A stretch of 12,709 bases of DNA from assembly GCA_022562655.1 (NCBI GenBank), contig JADFOU010000029.1, forward strand, positions 1 through 12,709, given 5' to 3'. Positions 1-6,311 of the stretch are shown here, piece by piece (the stretch's first letter is position 1; each line of letters starts with the position of its first letter). A model generated the notes under the pieces. The model saw only the letters and a program-made list of their open reading frames with translations, was not told the DNA's origin and made no database searches. This stretch comes from a candidate division TA06 bacterium (GTDB taxonomy: Bacteria; Hydrothermota; DG-26; E44-bin18; JADFOU01). The position numbers and the translations under genes are program-made.

Positions 1-1212
1 TTGGACACCATTCCTCCCACACTGCCCAATTTCTTCCCCATCGTCCAGGTCCGATCTACGGCTCGGCGCGGAGGGATGGAGCGGACCATTGTGGTAGAGA
101 CGACGATGAAGAAGACCAATCCCGAGGTTGAAGGTTCCTTGAATTTCGGGGGTAATGCAGAGTTCACAGGCAGTCCCATCACTTTTTACGCCAACGGAGC
201 AGTTTCGAACTACGGGACCACAACCCCTCTCATCAAAAGAGAGACGACCTCTCCGTTTGATATCTATGTAGATAAAGACGAAGACAATATTTTCGATAGG
301 TTTAAGGTTAAGACTGATTCCACAGAGTGGGGGTTCTATGCCACCTGGGCGACAGGGCCCGACAGCGGAAGGGAGTATAAATGGAACCTTGACAGGCTCC
401 CTTTTGATGCCCGAATCGACCAGTTTGGTGCGGTTGGCACCGACTGGGAGGACTACCCCAAGGTGAGCATTAATTTTAGTGAATTTACTGAGGAGGGGGA
501 CCTTATCGCCAATGGAAATATCATTTTCTACGAAACCCCTCGTATTCACGGGGAAGTCAAAGCCCATGGGGAGGTGAGTCTCACCGAGGATACCCTCTCT
601 TATGTCACGGGAGAGATACTCACCGAACAGCCCCCCAAAGCCCTCCTCGTTGTTGATTTCGAAGATACGGTCCGTTGGAGAGACGATCTCGGGTACGACA
701 TCGTCTATACTGGCGACCTTGGTATTTCTCCTTTTGAAAAGTGGGAACTTGATAATGGGGACGCCCACTATAGAGGAGGCATATCAGATACCTTCGAGGG
801 GAAATATTATTTTGCGGATAGTATGGACGTCGTGATTGATAGCATTCTCCTCGGGGTTGTCTATATTACCACGCCTGGGAATGTGACGATCTATAATGAT
901 TTGACAGTTCCTTTTGAGTTGAACAGTATCCTTGAAAGCTCCCTGATCATTGCTCAGTACAATATTACCCTTGCCAATGACAGTCTATTCGTCCGAGCAG
1001 GTCTCCAATCGCAATTAGGAAACCTTGTTGTTGAAGGAAAAAACCCGGTCATTCATGGATATGTGATGGTCGGGGGGAACGGGACCATTGACAAGGATCT
1101 GGTGATCGTTTTGTTGGATGTCTACCGCGATCCCAGTTTTTCTCAGTGGGAGCTATTCAAGAAACGAAATTTATATAATATCACCACACTCTCCTGGCGG
1201 GAAATGAATTGA
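1..1212 (+). CDS. PilX-like type IV pilus minor pilin/tip protein, 5'-truncated by the window edge
   Basis: Open from the first base to a TGA at 1210-1212, giving 403 residues. The TTG at base 1 is only the window edge, so the true start lies upstream. The visible start (FFPIVQVRSTARRGGMERTI, about residues 11-30) resembles the segment in PilX-type proteins where a strand ending in a 'V-S-T/G' turn leads to 'R-T-I'. Next come many short Gly/Asn-rich strands (GSLNFGGNAEFTGS near 45-58, VSNYG near 68-72), then strand-rich sequence such as 'VVYITTPGNVTIYNDLTV' (about 286-303), as in PilX/DUF4900-like surface proteins built on a beta-rich scaffold. No catalytic motif is visible. The expected N-terminal prepilin helix would be outside the window. 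It would act at the pilus tip or cell surface. The family call rests on residue pattern only. The gene is followed by a possible terminator, so it appears to end its own operon. Confidence 0.55.
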   Translation: MDTIPPTLPNFFPIVQVRSTARRGGMERTIVVETTMKKTNPEVEGSLNFGGNAEFTGSPITFYANGAVSNYGTTTPLIKRETTSPFDIYVDKDEDNIFDRFKVKTDSTEWGFYATWATGPDSGREYKWNLDRLPFDARIDQFGAVGTDWEDYPKVSINFSEFTEEGDLIANGNIIFYETPRIHGEVKAHGEVSLTEDTLSYVTGEILTEQPPKALLVVDFEDTVRWRDDLGYDIVYTGDLGISPFEKWELDNGDAHYRGGISDTFEGKYYFADSMDVVIDSILLGVVYITTPGNVTIYNDLTVPFELNSILESSLIIAQYNITLANDSLFVRAGLQSQLGNLVVEGKNPVIHGYVMVGGNGTIDKDLVIVLLDVYRDPSFSQWELFKKRNLYNITTLSWREMN

Positions 1213-1241
1213 TTTGAAAGTCCTTGCCGTCTAAACGGGTC

Positions 1242-1263
1242 CCTCCTCCTCTTGAGGCAGGGG
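1242..1263 (+). terminator. Possible rho-independent terminator after the PilX-like gene
   Basis: Bases 1242-1251 and 1254-1263 pair around a TT loop: four base pairs, a 2x2 internal mismatch, then four more including one G-T. A pyrimidine-rich tail (CTCTTCTCTCCCCTTCTTTT) follows. The tail is richer in C than a textbook U-tract, so strength is doubtful. The position 30 bases after the stop codon fits termination before the tRNA promoter. Confidence 0.4.
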
Positions 1264-1303
1264 CTCTTCTCTCCCCTTCTTTTCCTCCTCCCTTCGATTC
1301 TGA

Positions 1304-1315
1304 GGGATTAATCCC
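1304..1315. promoter_or_regulatory. 12-bp perfect palindrome upstream of the tRNA promoter
   Basis: GGGATTAATCCC is a perfect inverted repeat with no spacer, ending 20 bases before the TTGACA box at 1336. Such a site could bind a dimeric regulator or be chance. No regulator gene in the window points to a cognate protein. Confidence 0.25.
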
Positions 1316-1335
1316 ATACAATTCTCTTTTTCGGG

Positions 1336-1368
1336 TTGACAGTCCGCCCCTTCTGTGTTATTTATAAT
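1336..1368 (+). promoter_or_regulatory. Sigma-70-type promoter of the tRNA-Ala gene
   Basis: A consensus TTGACA lies at 1336-1341. A consensus TATAAT lies at 1363-1368, but the spacing is 21 bases, longer than usual. A weaker hexamer TATTTA at 1359-1364 gives 17-base spacing and would start transcription around 1371, just ahead of the mature tRNA 5' end at 1377. Either way this is the only good promoter before the tRNA and the lipoprotein operon, and it may drive both. Confidence 0.55.
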
Positions 1369-1376
1369 AAAGAAAT

Positions 1377-1452
1377 GGGGCCGTGGCGCAGCTGGGAGCG
1401 CGTCTGACTGGCAGTCAGGAGGTCACGGGTTCGAATCCCGTCGGCTCCACCA
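1377..1452 (+). tRNA. tRNA-Ala (anticodon GGC)
   Basis: A complete 76-base cloverleaf. The acceptor stem GGGGCCG/CGGCTCC contains the G3-U70 wobble pair, the classic alanine identity element. The D-arm stem is GCGC/GCGC. The anticodon stem TCTGA/TCAGG holds the loop CTGGCAG with anticodon GGC at 1410-1412, which reads GCC and GCU. A five-base variable loop precedes the T-arm ACGGG-TTCGAAT-CCCGT. The 3' ACCA end (1449-1452) is encoded. It is preceded by its own promoter and followed almost at once by a protein-coding operon with no visible terminator, so 3' processing of a longer transcript is expected. Confidence 0.97.
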
Positions 1453-1461
1453 TAAAATGTA

Positions 1462-1902
1462 ATGACAAATGACAAAATCCCATTGAAAAATAGAGAAAGA
1501 CGAAGCTTGAAGAGACTTTTCAGTTCGATATTCGGCTTTTTTCATTTTTCATTAGTCATAGTCTTATTCGGTTGTGGGGGAGGAGGGTATCGGGATGAAG
1601 CCCTCCTGGGACAGGCGAAGAGATCCCTGAATCGGATCAAGAACTCACTTGAACAATACTGGGTGGAGAAGGGGAGTTACCCTCCGGAAGGAGCCGACCT
1701 GGGGGAACGTCTGGAAAAATTCGTTGAGGGTTGGGAGGATTTTGTAACGGAGTCCTTCTCTCAGGGACCCATTTATCTAACCCCGGATTCTCTAACAGCA
1801 TACTTCATTGAAGTGAAGGCAAAAGATCGCTGGGAAACACCCCTTGTGATTCGGGTCCAACGCGAAGCCAAAGAAACAGGAGAAAATCCCAATGAAGAAT
1901 AG
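1462..1902 (+). CDS. Lipoprotein with a type II secretion pseudopilin (GspG)-like body
   Basis: The product has 146 residues. A basic N-region (R-E-R-R-S-L-K-R, about 11-18) and a hydrophobic stretch end in the lipobox L-F-G-C with Cys38, so it should be lipidated and membrane anchored. Phe at -2 is not ideal but the same box recurs in the next gene. After the Cys, 'LGQAKRSLNRIKNSLEQYWVEKGSYP' (about 50-75) and 'DRWETPLVIRV' near the end recall the major pseudopilin pattern: helix, 'aL..Y....G.YP', then 'D.WG.P'. The prepilin signal is replaced by a lipoprotein signal. The start is uncertain: no Shine-Dalgarno precedes ATG 1462, the tandem AATGACA-AATGACA there looks like spacer DNA, and TTG 1483 or 1507 would keep the signal peptide. 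Its last 11 bases overlap the next gene. The pseudopilin link is a pattern match, not an alignment. Confidence 0.7.
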   Translation: MTNDKIPLKNRERRSLKRLFSSIFGFFHFSLVIVLFGCGGGGYRDEALLGQAKRSLNRIKNSLEQYWVEKGSYPPEGADLGERLEKFVEGWEDFVTESFSQGPIYLTPDSLTAYFIEVKAKDRWETPLVIRVQREAKETGENPNEE

Positions 1903-3046
1903 ATGGAAGATCATACGATTACGAGATTACAAAATAGGAAGATCGATCTTCTATCTTTCAATCCTATTGCTTTCCATTGCCTTATTTGGATGTGCATCCT
2001 ATCAGAAAGAGCCTCCTCCTCCTGTAAACCAGAGGACTTCACTGGAAAAGGCAAAACGGTGCTACAATAACGGTTATCAATATCTGAAAAATCGAATGTT
2101 TGAGGATGCCATCGTCAATTTCAAATGTGCCGTTGAGGAAATCACGACCTATATGGATGCCTATATCGGTCTTGCTCAAGTCTATATTGCACAAGAGAAC
2201 TGGGAGATGGCAAAGTCCACTTATGAAAAGGGACTGACTGCCCTTCCCAAGGAACCCAAACTCTTTTTCGGACTCGGTTATGTCTTTCGAAAGATGGGGG
2301 ATTTTGATCAGGGAATCGAGCATTATCAAAGAGGAATCGAGTTGCAGCCGGAGGATCCTACCGGTTATCTCTCGTTGGGCTCCCTATTTGAAGAGATCAA
2401 ACGGTGGGATAATGCGATTCAGGAATACCAGAAAGCAAAACTCTATAATCCACAAGATCTTCATATTCGGCGCTCTTTGGCACGGGTCTATATGGAGAAG
2501 GAGGATTTTCCACTTGCGATTCAGGAGTTAATGGAAGTCAAAAAGAAAGATCCTGATGACCTGAAAGCACGAAGGTTATTAGCAGAAGCCTACTTTGAGA
2601 CCGATAAACACAAAAAGGCATTGGCAGAGTTCACTTATATCAGCCAAAGGGAGCCGGATAACGCGGATCTCTATATCTATATGGGTAAATGCTGTACAGA
2701 ACTAAAATCTTATAGTATTGCAGTAAGGGATTTTGAAAAGGCGATTTCTCTAAAACCAATGGAACCTATACCCTACTACTATTTAATTAATCTCTTCATA
2801 AAACAAAAACAGTTTTCCAAGGCTGAACAGAAACTGAAGTATGCGTTGTCCTTAGAGATGAATGACCTCACACCTTTCGAAGTTCTAAAAGGGGACCTGT
2901 ATTTTGAAAAAGGAAAGTACCAGAAAGCAATTAAAATCTACCGAATCCATCTGACCAATCCGAAGTGGAAGGAGTATGTAAAGACTCAGATCAAACGGGC
3001 AGAGTTTAGGATTGAAAAAGAAAGAATTGAGAAGGAGGGATTTTGA
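1892..3046 (+). CDS. TPR-repeat lipoprotein
   Basis: The product has 384 residues. A basic N-terminus and a hydrophobic helix (about 18-33) end in the lipobox L-F-G-C at Cys34, followed by a Pro-rich linker (PPPPV). From about residue 48 to 370 the protein is made of roughly nine to ten 34-residue tetratricopeptide units, recognisable by the spaced G-Y/L-x-x-G and A-x-x-x-Y/F pattern, for example around 'YEKGL', 'YQRGIELQP' and 'FEKAISLKP'. TPR solenoids bind peptides or proteins; lipid-anchored ones often serve as outer-membrane scaffolds such as PilF/PilW in type IV pilus biogenesis, which would suit the pilin-like neighbours. An AGGAG box about nine bases before ATG 1892 supports the start. 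The gene overlaps the previous one by 11 bases and its stop overlaps the next start by one base, so translational coupling is likely. The exact partner cannot be read from the sequence. Confidence 0.88.
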   Translation: MKNRWKIIRLRDYKIGRSIFYLSILLLSIALFGCASYQKEPPPPVNQRTSLEKAKRCYNNGYQYLKNRMFEDAIVNFKCAVEEITTYMDAYIGLAQVYIAQENWEMAKSTYEKGLTALPKEPKLFFGLGYVFRKMGDFDQGIEHYQRGIELQPEDPTGYLSLGSLFEEIKRWDNAIQEYQKAKLYNPQDLHIRRSLARVYMEKEDFPLAIQELMEVKKKDPDDLKARRLLAEAYFETDKHKKALAEFTYISQREPDNADLYIYMGKCCTELKSYSIAVRDFEKAISLKPMEPIPYYYLINLFIKQKQFSKAEQKLKYALSLEMNDLTPFEVLKGDLYFEKGKYQKAIKIYRIHLTNPKWKEYVKTQIKRAEFRIEKERIEKEGF

Positions 3047-3402
3047 TGAATGAGAGAGGGGTCAGTTTTGTCAAAGTTCTGATCTTTCTTGTGATCTTTT
3101 CCCTTCTCGGGTATACCGCAACCAAGTGGATTATTCTCAAGGCACATTATCAGGCGATCAAGGAGAAAGTGAGGGAGACGGCTCGATTTGCTGGTTCACG
3201 TTCAGACAAAGAAATCTTAAAGCAGATCATACGGAAAGGGGAAAAGGTCCACGTAATTCTGTATGAAGAGGATATTTCCATAGTCAGGAGGCCCGGCCAA
3301 GAGATCATTATCCAGTTATCTTATCCTGACAGTATTGACCTTCGCTTCTATACATTCCGCTTCGACTATAACATCGAAGAACGGGCGCCTTTACCAAGGT
3401 GA
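3046..3402 (+). CDS. Small single-pass pilin-like/DUF4845-like membrane protein
   Basis: The product has 118 residues. 'ERGVSFVKVLIFLVIFSLLG' (residues 3-22) imitates a type IV prepilin leader (R-G cut followed by a hydrophobic helix), but the +5 position, normally Glu and important for pilin assembly, is Lys. The remaining ~90 residues are a small soluble domain, with 'RETARFAGSRSDKEILKQII' followed by strands ending 'LRFYTFRFDYNIEE'. This order, short N-terminal helix, helix and a strand pair, resembles DUF4845-type proteins of deltaproteobacteria, whose function is unknown. I chose ATG 3046 over TTG 3043 because AAGGAGGG at 3032-3039 is well spaced to it and the ATG overlaps the TGA of the TPR gene. 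The HNH gene follows after seven bases. It could be processed by prepilin peptidase or stay as an inner-membrane protein. Confidence 0.75.
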   Translation: MNERGVSFVKVLIFLVIFSLLGYTATKWIILKAHYQAIKEKVRETARFAGSRSDKEILKQIIRKGEKVHVILYEEDISIVRRPGQEIIIQLSYPDSIDLRFYTFRFDYNIEERAPLPR

Positions 3403-3409
3403 TGAAGAG

Positions 3410-3919
3410 ATGTTGAATCGTTATGTCTTAGTTTTGAATCAGAATTATGAACCCTTGACGATTACAAAAGCAAGGCGAGCCATTGTCTTGGTCTTCCTCG
3501 GCAAGGCAGAGGTTGTAGAACAGTATGATGGGCTTCAGATCCACTCCGTCTCGACGAGCCTTTCACTTCCAAGTATCGTGAGGCTTGTCTTCTTCATTAA
3601 AGCGCCCCGGAAGGCAATCACCCTTTCACGGAAGAATATTATCAAGCGGGATAGTCATCAGTGTCAATACTGCGGCAGGACCGATGGTCCTATGACGACT
3701 GATCATATCATTCCTAAAACTCGAGAGGGATCAGATTCCTGGGAAAATTTAGTCTGCGCCTGTGCAGATTGCAATAAGAAGAAAGGGCATCGAACGCTCA
3801 GAGAGGCTGGGATGACCCTTATCAAAAAGCCCAGAAGGCCTCACTTTTTCAGTTTTATTCATTCCTTCGTAGAAATTTCAGATATCCGCTGGCGTCAGTA
3901 TCTCTTTATGGAGCCTTGA
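3410..3919 (+). CDS. Stand-alone HNH endonuclease-family protein
   Basis: The product has 169 residues. An N-terminal domain (about 1-75) begins 'MLNRYVLVLNQNYEPL' and is typical of a widespread bacterial HNH family with no assigned role. The C-terminal part is a zinc-finger HNH (beta-beta-alpha-metal) fold: CxxC at Cys85/Cys88, the D-H-I triad with Asp98/His99 (His as general base), Asn113, then CxxC at Cys118/Cys121 followed by Asn122 and a basic K-K-K-G. All expected zinc and active-site residues are present, so nuclease activity on nucleic acid is plausible. ATG 3410 was chosen over an in-frame ATG at 3335, which lies deep inside the preceding gene; AAGGTG eight bases upstream fits. It is last in the plus-strand run. 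There is no partner methylase, terminase or homing context, so its substrate is unknown. Confidence 0.9.
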   Translation: MLNRYVLVLNQNYEPLTITKARRAIVLVFLGKAEVVEQYDGLQIHSVSTSLSLPSIVRLVFFIKAPRKAITLSRKNIIKRDSHQCQYCGRTDGPMTTDHIIPKTREGSDSWENLVCACADCNKKKGHRTLREAGMTLIKKPRRPHFFSFIHSFVEISDIRWRQYLFMEP

Positions 3920-3923
3920 TTCA

Positions 3924-3950
3924 TTGTGATTCTGATTGATGAATTCACAA
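3924..3950. terminator. Weak bidirectional hairpin between convergent genes
   Basis: TTGTGATTC (3924-3932) pairs with GAATTCACAA (3941-3950) with one bulged T and an eight-base loop. It sits in the 25-base gap between the plus-strand HNH gene and the end of the minus-strand ROK gene, whose stop codon lies in its right arm. The stem is AT-rich and no strong T-tract follows on either strand, so termination is possible but weak. Confidence 0.3.
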
Positions 3951-4971
3951 ATTAGTATTTACGAATCCCTCAAGGGTCTCATAAGCATAAATAGCTGCTC
4001 CAAGTACCCCTGCCTCATCTCCTAATTCCGAAGGAAGAATCTCAACCATTCCCGTCTTCATCGTGTAAAGCCTTTCCCGAATCGTCCTTCGGATGGGCTC
4101 AAAGAGAACCTCACCTGCTTTAGAAACCCCTCCTCCAATGACAATCCGCTCTGGATCCAAGAGAGCAATGGCATTGGTGAGAGCAATCCCAATTTCTTCA
4201 CCCACCTTCTTCAGAATCTGAATGGCGAGGGGGTCACCTTGATTAGCCGCTTGAGAGATCACCTCAGGGCTGATTCTCTCGAAATCTCCCTCCACCTCTC
4301 TTAGGATAATTGAGTCTCTGGAGTCTTGACTCCCTGACTCCCTGGACTCACTTGAACCCATAGACTCTTGTATCAAGAGGATCGTCCTTCTCTTGATGGC
4401 CTCAGCCCCCACGAAGGCTTCCAGACAACCCTTCCCTCCACATTTACAGGAAGGTCCATCAGGATCAAGAATGGTGTGCCCGATCTCCCCCGCCCTTTTT
4501 TCTCCTCCCAGATAGAGTTTTCCCTCGGCGATAATTCCTCCTCCCACCCCTGTTCCCAATGTGATACAGAGAAGATTCCTCGCACCTTTCCCGGCACCAA
4601 AGCGCCACTCTCCATAGGTAAACATGTTCACATCGTTGTTTATAAAGGTAGGGATTTGAAAGGTCTCTTCGAGGTGAGCCTTGAGGGGGACTGAATTCCA
4701 ATCAGGGAAATTGGGAGGGGAACGGACAATTCCCCGTTCGGGATCAACCAGACCCGGAACTGCGATTCCTATGGTTGAGATCCTAAAAGAATTTGAAAGA
4801 TTTTGGATGATTTCGATTACACGATGGATAATGGCATCGAACACCCCGAGAGGCTTCTGTTTGAACAATTTGACTTTCCAGGATTTCTCCATCGGGATTG
4901 ACTCTTCCTGCCTTGATGTTTGTTCCTCCTAAGTCCACACCCATAAGATTCGCATGATCAACAGTTTTCAT
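3945..4971 (-). pseudogene. ROK-family sugar kinase, disrupted by a +1 frameshift
   Basis: The gene is split over two frames. The N-terminal part, starting at ATG 4971 ('MKTVDHANLMGVDLGGTNIK'), carries the phosphate-binding DLGGTN loop. From about 4844 the homology moves to another frame with all other ROK marks: N-N-D with the catalytic Asp, 'GTGVGGGI' for ATP, and the zinc site 'GEIGHT' plus 'CKCGGKGCLE'. Removing one base from the C4 run at 4844-4847 (GGGG in the coding strand) gives a continuous reading (...EASRVFDAII...) of about 340 residues, normal for glucokinase, NAG or ManNAc kinases. An extra ~19-residue Ser-rich insert from a GACTC repeat lies at 4311-4367. The gene starts 13 bases after the GlmU-like gene, so the two were co-transcribed. 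It would phosphorylate a hexose or acylated amino sugar. A sequencing or assembly error is as likely as real decay. Confidence 0.85.
4311..4367. repeat. GACTC-rich short repeat inside the ROK kinase
   Basis: The stretch holds repeated GACTC/GAGTC words: a perfect hairpin GGAGTC-TT-GACTCC at 4320-4333 and near-tandem TGACTCCC units at 4327-4334 and 4335-4342, with further copies at 4345-4349 and 4363-4367. On the minus strand it encodes a Ser/Glu/Asp/Arg-rich run ('SSESRESGSQDSRDS') in frame with the kinase, between the zinc site and the C-terminal helices. Related ROK proteins usually have only a short loop here. It looks like an intergenic-type repeat that landed inside a gene without breaking the frame. 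Confidence 0.65.
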
Positions 4972-4984
4972 TCCATTAATCCGC

Positions 4985-6232
4985 TTAATCCGATGATGGA
5001 TGGAATTTGGCATAGGTTTCTCGGATAAGATCTTCATAGTTTTTCGTCATTTCAACACCTCTCCGTCCCATCCCCTTCCTTGCCGTATCGATTGCCTCTT
5101 CAATTCGATAGGATGCAAAGGGCTCTCTTACCCCCCATGAAAAGGAGGGAACAAACTTAGGGCTAATCTCTTTTCCCCCAAAAAGGTTGCAGAATATTCC
5201 GAAAACAGCGCCCGTATTGATGAGAGTTCCTATTCCTGTCTTGGTATGATCTCCAATGAAACACCCAACTTTTATGTTTCTTGTATTCATTTCTTTGCTA
5301 TTGATCACGACTCTTATTTCGCCATAATTGTTTTTCAGGTCAGAATTTGTGGTTCCAGCGCCCAGGTTGACCCATTCCCCGATATAGGAATGGCCCAGAA
5401 AACCCTCGTGATGTTTGTTGGAATATCCTTGGAAGATCGTTTCCTCCACCTCACCAGAAATTCTACAATTGGGACCAATGGATGTTCCTCCTCGAATCTT
5501 TGCTCCATCTATATGAGTACCGTCGCCAATAAAGGCTGGGCCTTCAATCACAGTTGGGGGAAGGATTTGAACATCTTGACCGACCAGAATAGGTCCTTCA
5601 CGGAGGTCTAATAGACAGAAGGGACCGACCTTTGATCCTTTTCCAATGGAGAGGGAAGAGGGATCTCCTTGAATCGCCGCCTTCTCATCCAAGGTTCCTT
5701 CTATCTTCCCTGTTCCGAGGAAGTCAGATTCCTCAGTGATCAAGGACCCGTTCCATTCAATGAGATTCCAAAGATGTTGGATCGTTTTCGCCCTGACTTC
5801 CCTCTTTGGAAGGTTCTTTAAAATTTCTTTGGCAAAGTTTTCTTTAAAAGGAATCTCTAACTTTTTGGGAGAAAGGCGATCGGAGGATATCCGGAAACCG
5901 ATGATCTCTTCCTCCGATAAAAAGACTTCCTCCTTTCCTAGAAGGGGAATTTTATTTTTTAGGGAAAAGAGAGTTCTTCCATTGAGGAAAAGGCCTTCTT
6001 TTTGTCTTCCGAATGCGGATTCCCATTCATTGCAGGTGAGAGAAGGATACTTCTCTTTTACCGTTGGAGCCAATTCTCCTCTGGTAAGGAGATGAGGATT
6101 CGTTTGGGGATAGACTTTCTGAATCTTTTCTAAGAGGGTCGTCGTTCCGATGAGGAGGTCAAAGATGGGTCTGAGAAGGACGAGAGGGAGAAGGTCTACT
6201 GTTTTTTCATCCTCGTAAACAAAAAGTTGCAT
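4985..6232 (-). CDS. Alternative GlmU-like protein (sugar nucleotidyltransferase-like N-domain plus left-handed beta-helix acyltransferase)
   Basis: The product has 415 residues. The N-terminus ('LLPLVLLRPIFDLLIGTTTL', 14-33) matches the 'PLT-x-x-RP' opening of the alternative bacterial GlmU-type family (TIGR03991-like), not the G-x-G-T-x-M loop of classical nucleotidyltransferases, so nucleotidyl transfer is not assured. From about 183 to 345 hexapeptide turns build a left-handed beta-helix (for example 'SIGKGSKVGPF', 'VIEGPAFIGDGTHIDGAKI'). Two hallmark segments follow: 'KHHEGFLGHSYIG' (273-285) and 'GAGTTNSDLKNNYG' (291-304), the counterpart of the GlmU acetyltransferase GAGT-N-D-G site. 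A role in making UDP-GlcNAc or a related N-acyl amino-sugar nucleotide is the likely one. It lies between the sugar-phosphate transferase and the ROK kinase, fitting a kinase-activation-loading module. No clear Shine-Dalgarno precedes ATG 6232; the gap upstream carries two palindromes. Confidence 0.85.
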   Translation of the reverse strand: MQLFVYEDEKTVDLLPLVLLRPIFDLLIGTTTLLEKIQKVYPQTNPHLLTRGELAPTVKEKYPSLTCNEWESAFGRQKEGLFLNGRTLFSLKNKIPLLGKEEVFLSEEEIIGFRISSDRLSPKKLEIPFKENFAKEILKNLPKREVRAKTIQHLWNLIEWNGSLITEESDFLGTGKIEGTLDEKAAIQGDPSSLSIGKGSKVGPFCLLDLREGPILVGQDVQILPPTVIEGPAFIGDGTHIDGAKIRGGTSIGPNCRISGEVEETIFQGYSNKHHEGFLGHSYIGEWVNLGAGTTNSDLKNNYGEIRVVINSKEMNTRNIKVGCFIGDHTKTGIGTLINTGAVFGIFCNLFGGKEISPKFVPSFSWGVREPFASYRIEEAIDTARKGMGRRGVEMTKNYEDLIRETYAKFHPSSD

Positions 6233-6251
6233 AGTGATTATTTTTTAATAT

Positions 6252-6271
6252 TTAGCATTTTAAGATGCTAA
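6252..6271. repeat. AT-rich inverted repeat upstream of the GlmU-like gene
   Basis: TTAGCAT (6252-6258) and ATGCTAA (6265-6271) form a perfect seven-base stem with a six-base loop. It lies 20 bases before the minus-strand start codon at 6232, where it could affect translation or serve as an operator. No T-tract follows in the direction of transcription. Confidence 0.4.
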
Positions 6272-6275
6272 TTTT

Positions 6276-6292
6276 GTCCGCCTAAGGCGGAC
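6276..6292. repeat. GC-rich palindrome GTCCGCC-TAA-GGCGGAC
   Basis: A near-perfect 17-base dyad in an AT-rich gap between the sugar transferase and the GlmU-like gene. Its design (C/G-rich stem, tiny loop) resembles the palindrome at 7324-7340. On the plus strand it is followed by TAATTTTT, but the genes here run on the minus strand, where the following bases are ACAAAATTAG. It is therefore better read as a dispersed palindromic repeat, though the RNA hairpin might protect an mRNA end. Confidence 0.55.
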
Positions 6293-6311
6293 TAATTTTT
6301 CAATGTTAGTT

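Noticed and set aside
1377..1452. tRNA as an integration (att) site of a mobile island
   Set aside because: No integrase gene, and I see no direct repeat of the tRNA 3' end elsewhere in the window.
3335..3409. Longer N-terminus of the HNH protein from ATG 3335
   Set aside because: The extra 25 residues lie inside the coding end of the preceding gene, and ATG 3410 has a well-placed AAGGTG and matches the family's usual 'MLNRYVLVLN' beginning.
4368..4694. Plus-strand open frames opposite the ROK kinase
   Set aside because: They are antisense to conserved kinase motifs and show no domain, ribosome site or sensible composition.
4840..4860. Programmed +1 frameshifting in the ROK kinase
   Set aside because: There is no prfB-like stop-codon context, internal Shine-Dalgarno or slippery heptamer at the site, and ROK kinases are not known to use recoding. 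Mutation or sequence error is simpler.
4783..5037. A separate small minus-strand gene of 84 codons
   Set aside because: It contains the DLGGTN loop of the ROK kinase and continues into the main kinase frame after a one-base shift; it also overlaps the GlmU-like gene if its first ATG is used. It is the front part of the broken kinase.
6276..6292. Rho-independent terminator of the sugar transferase gene
   Set aside because: In the minus-strand direction the stem is followed by ACAAAATTAG rather than a T-run. The T-rich side faces the wrong way.
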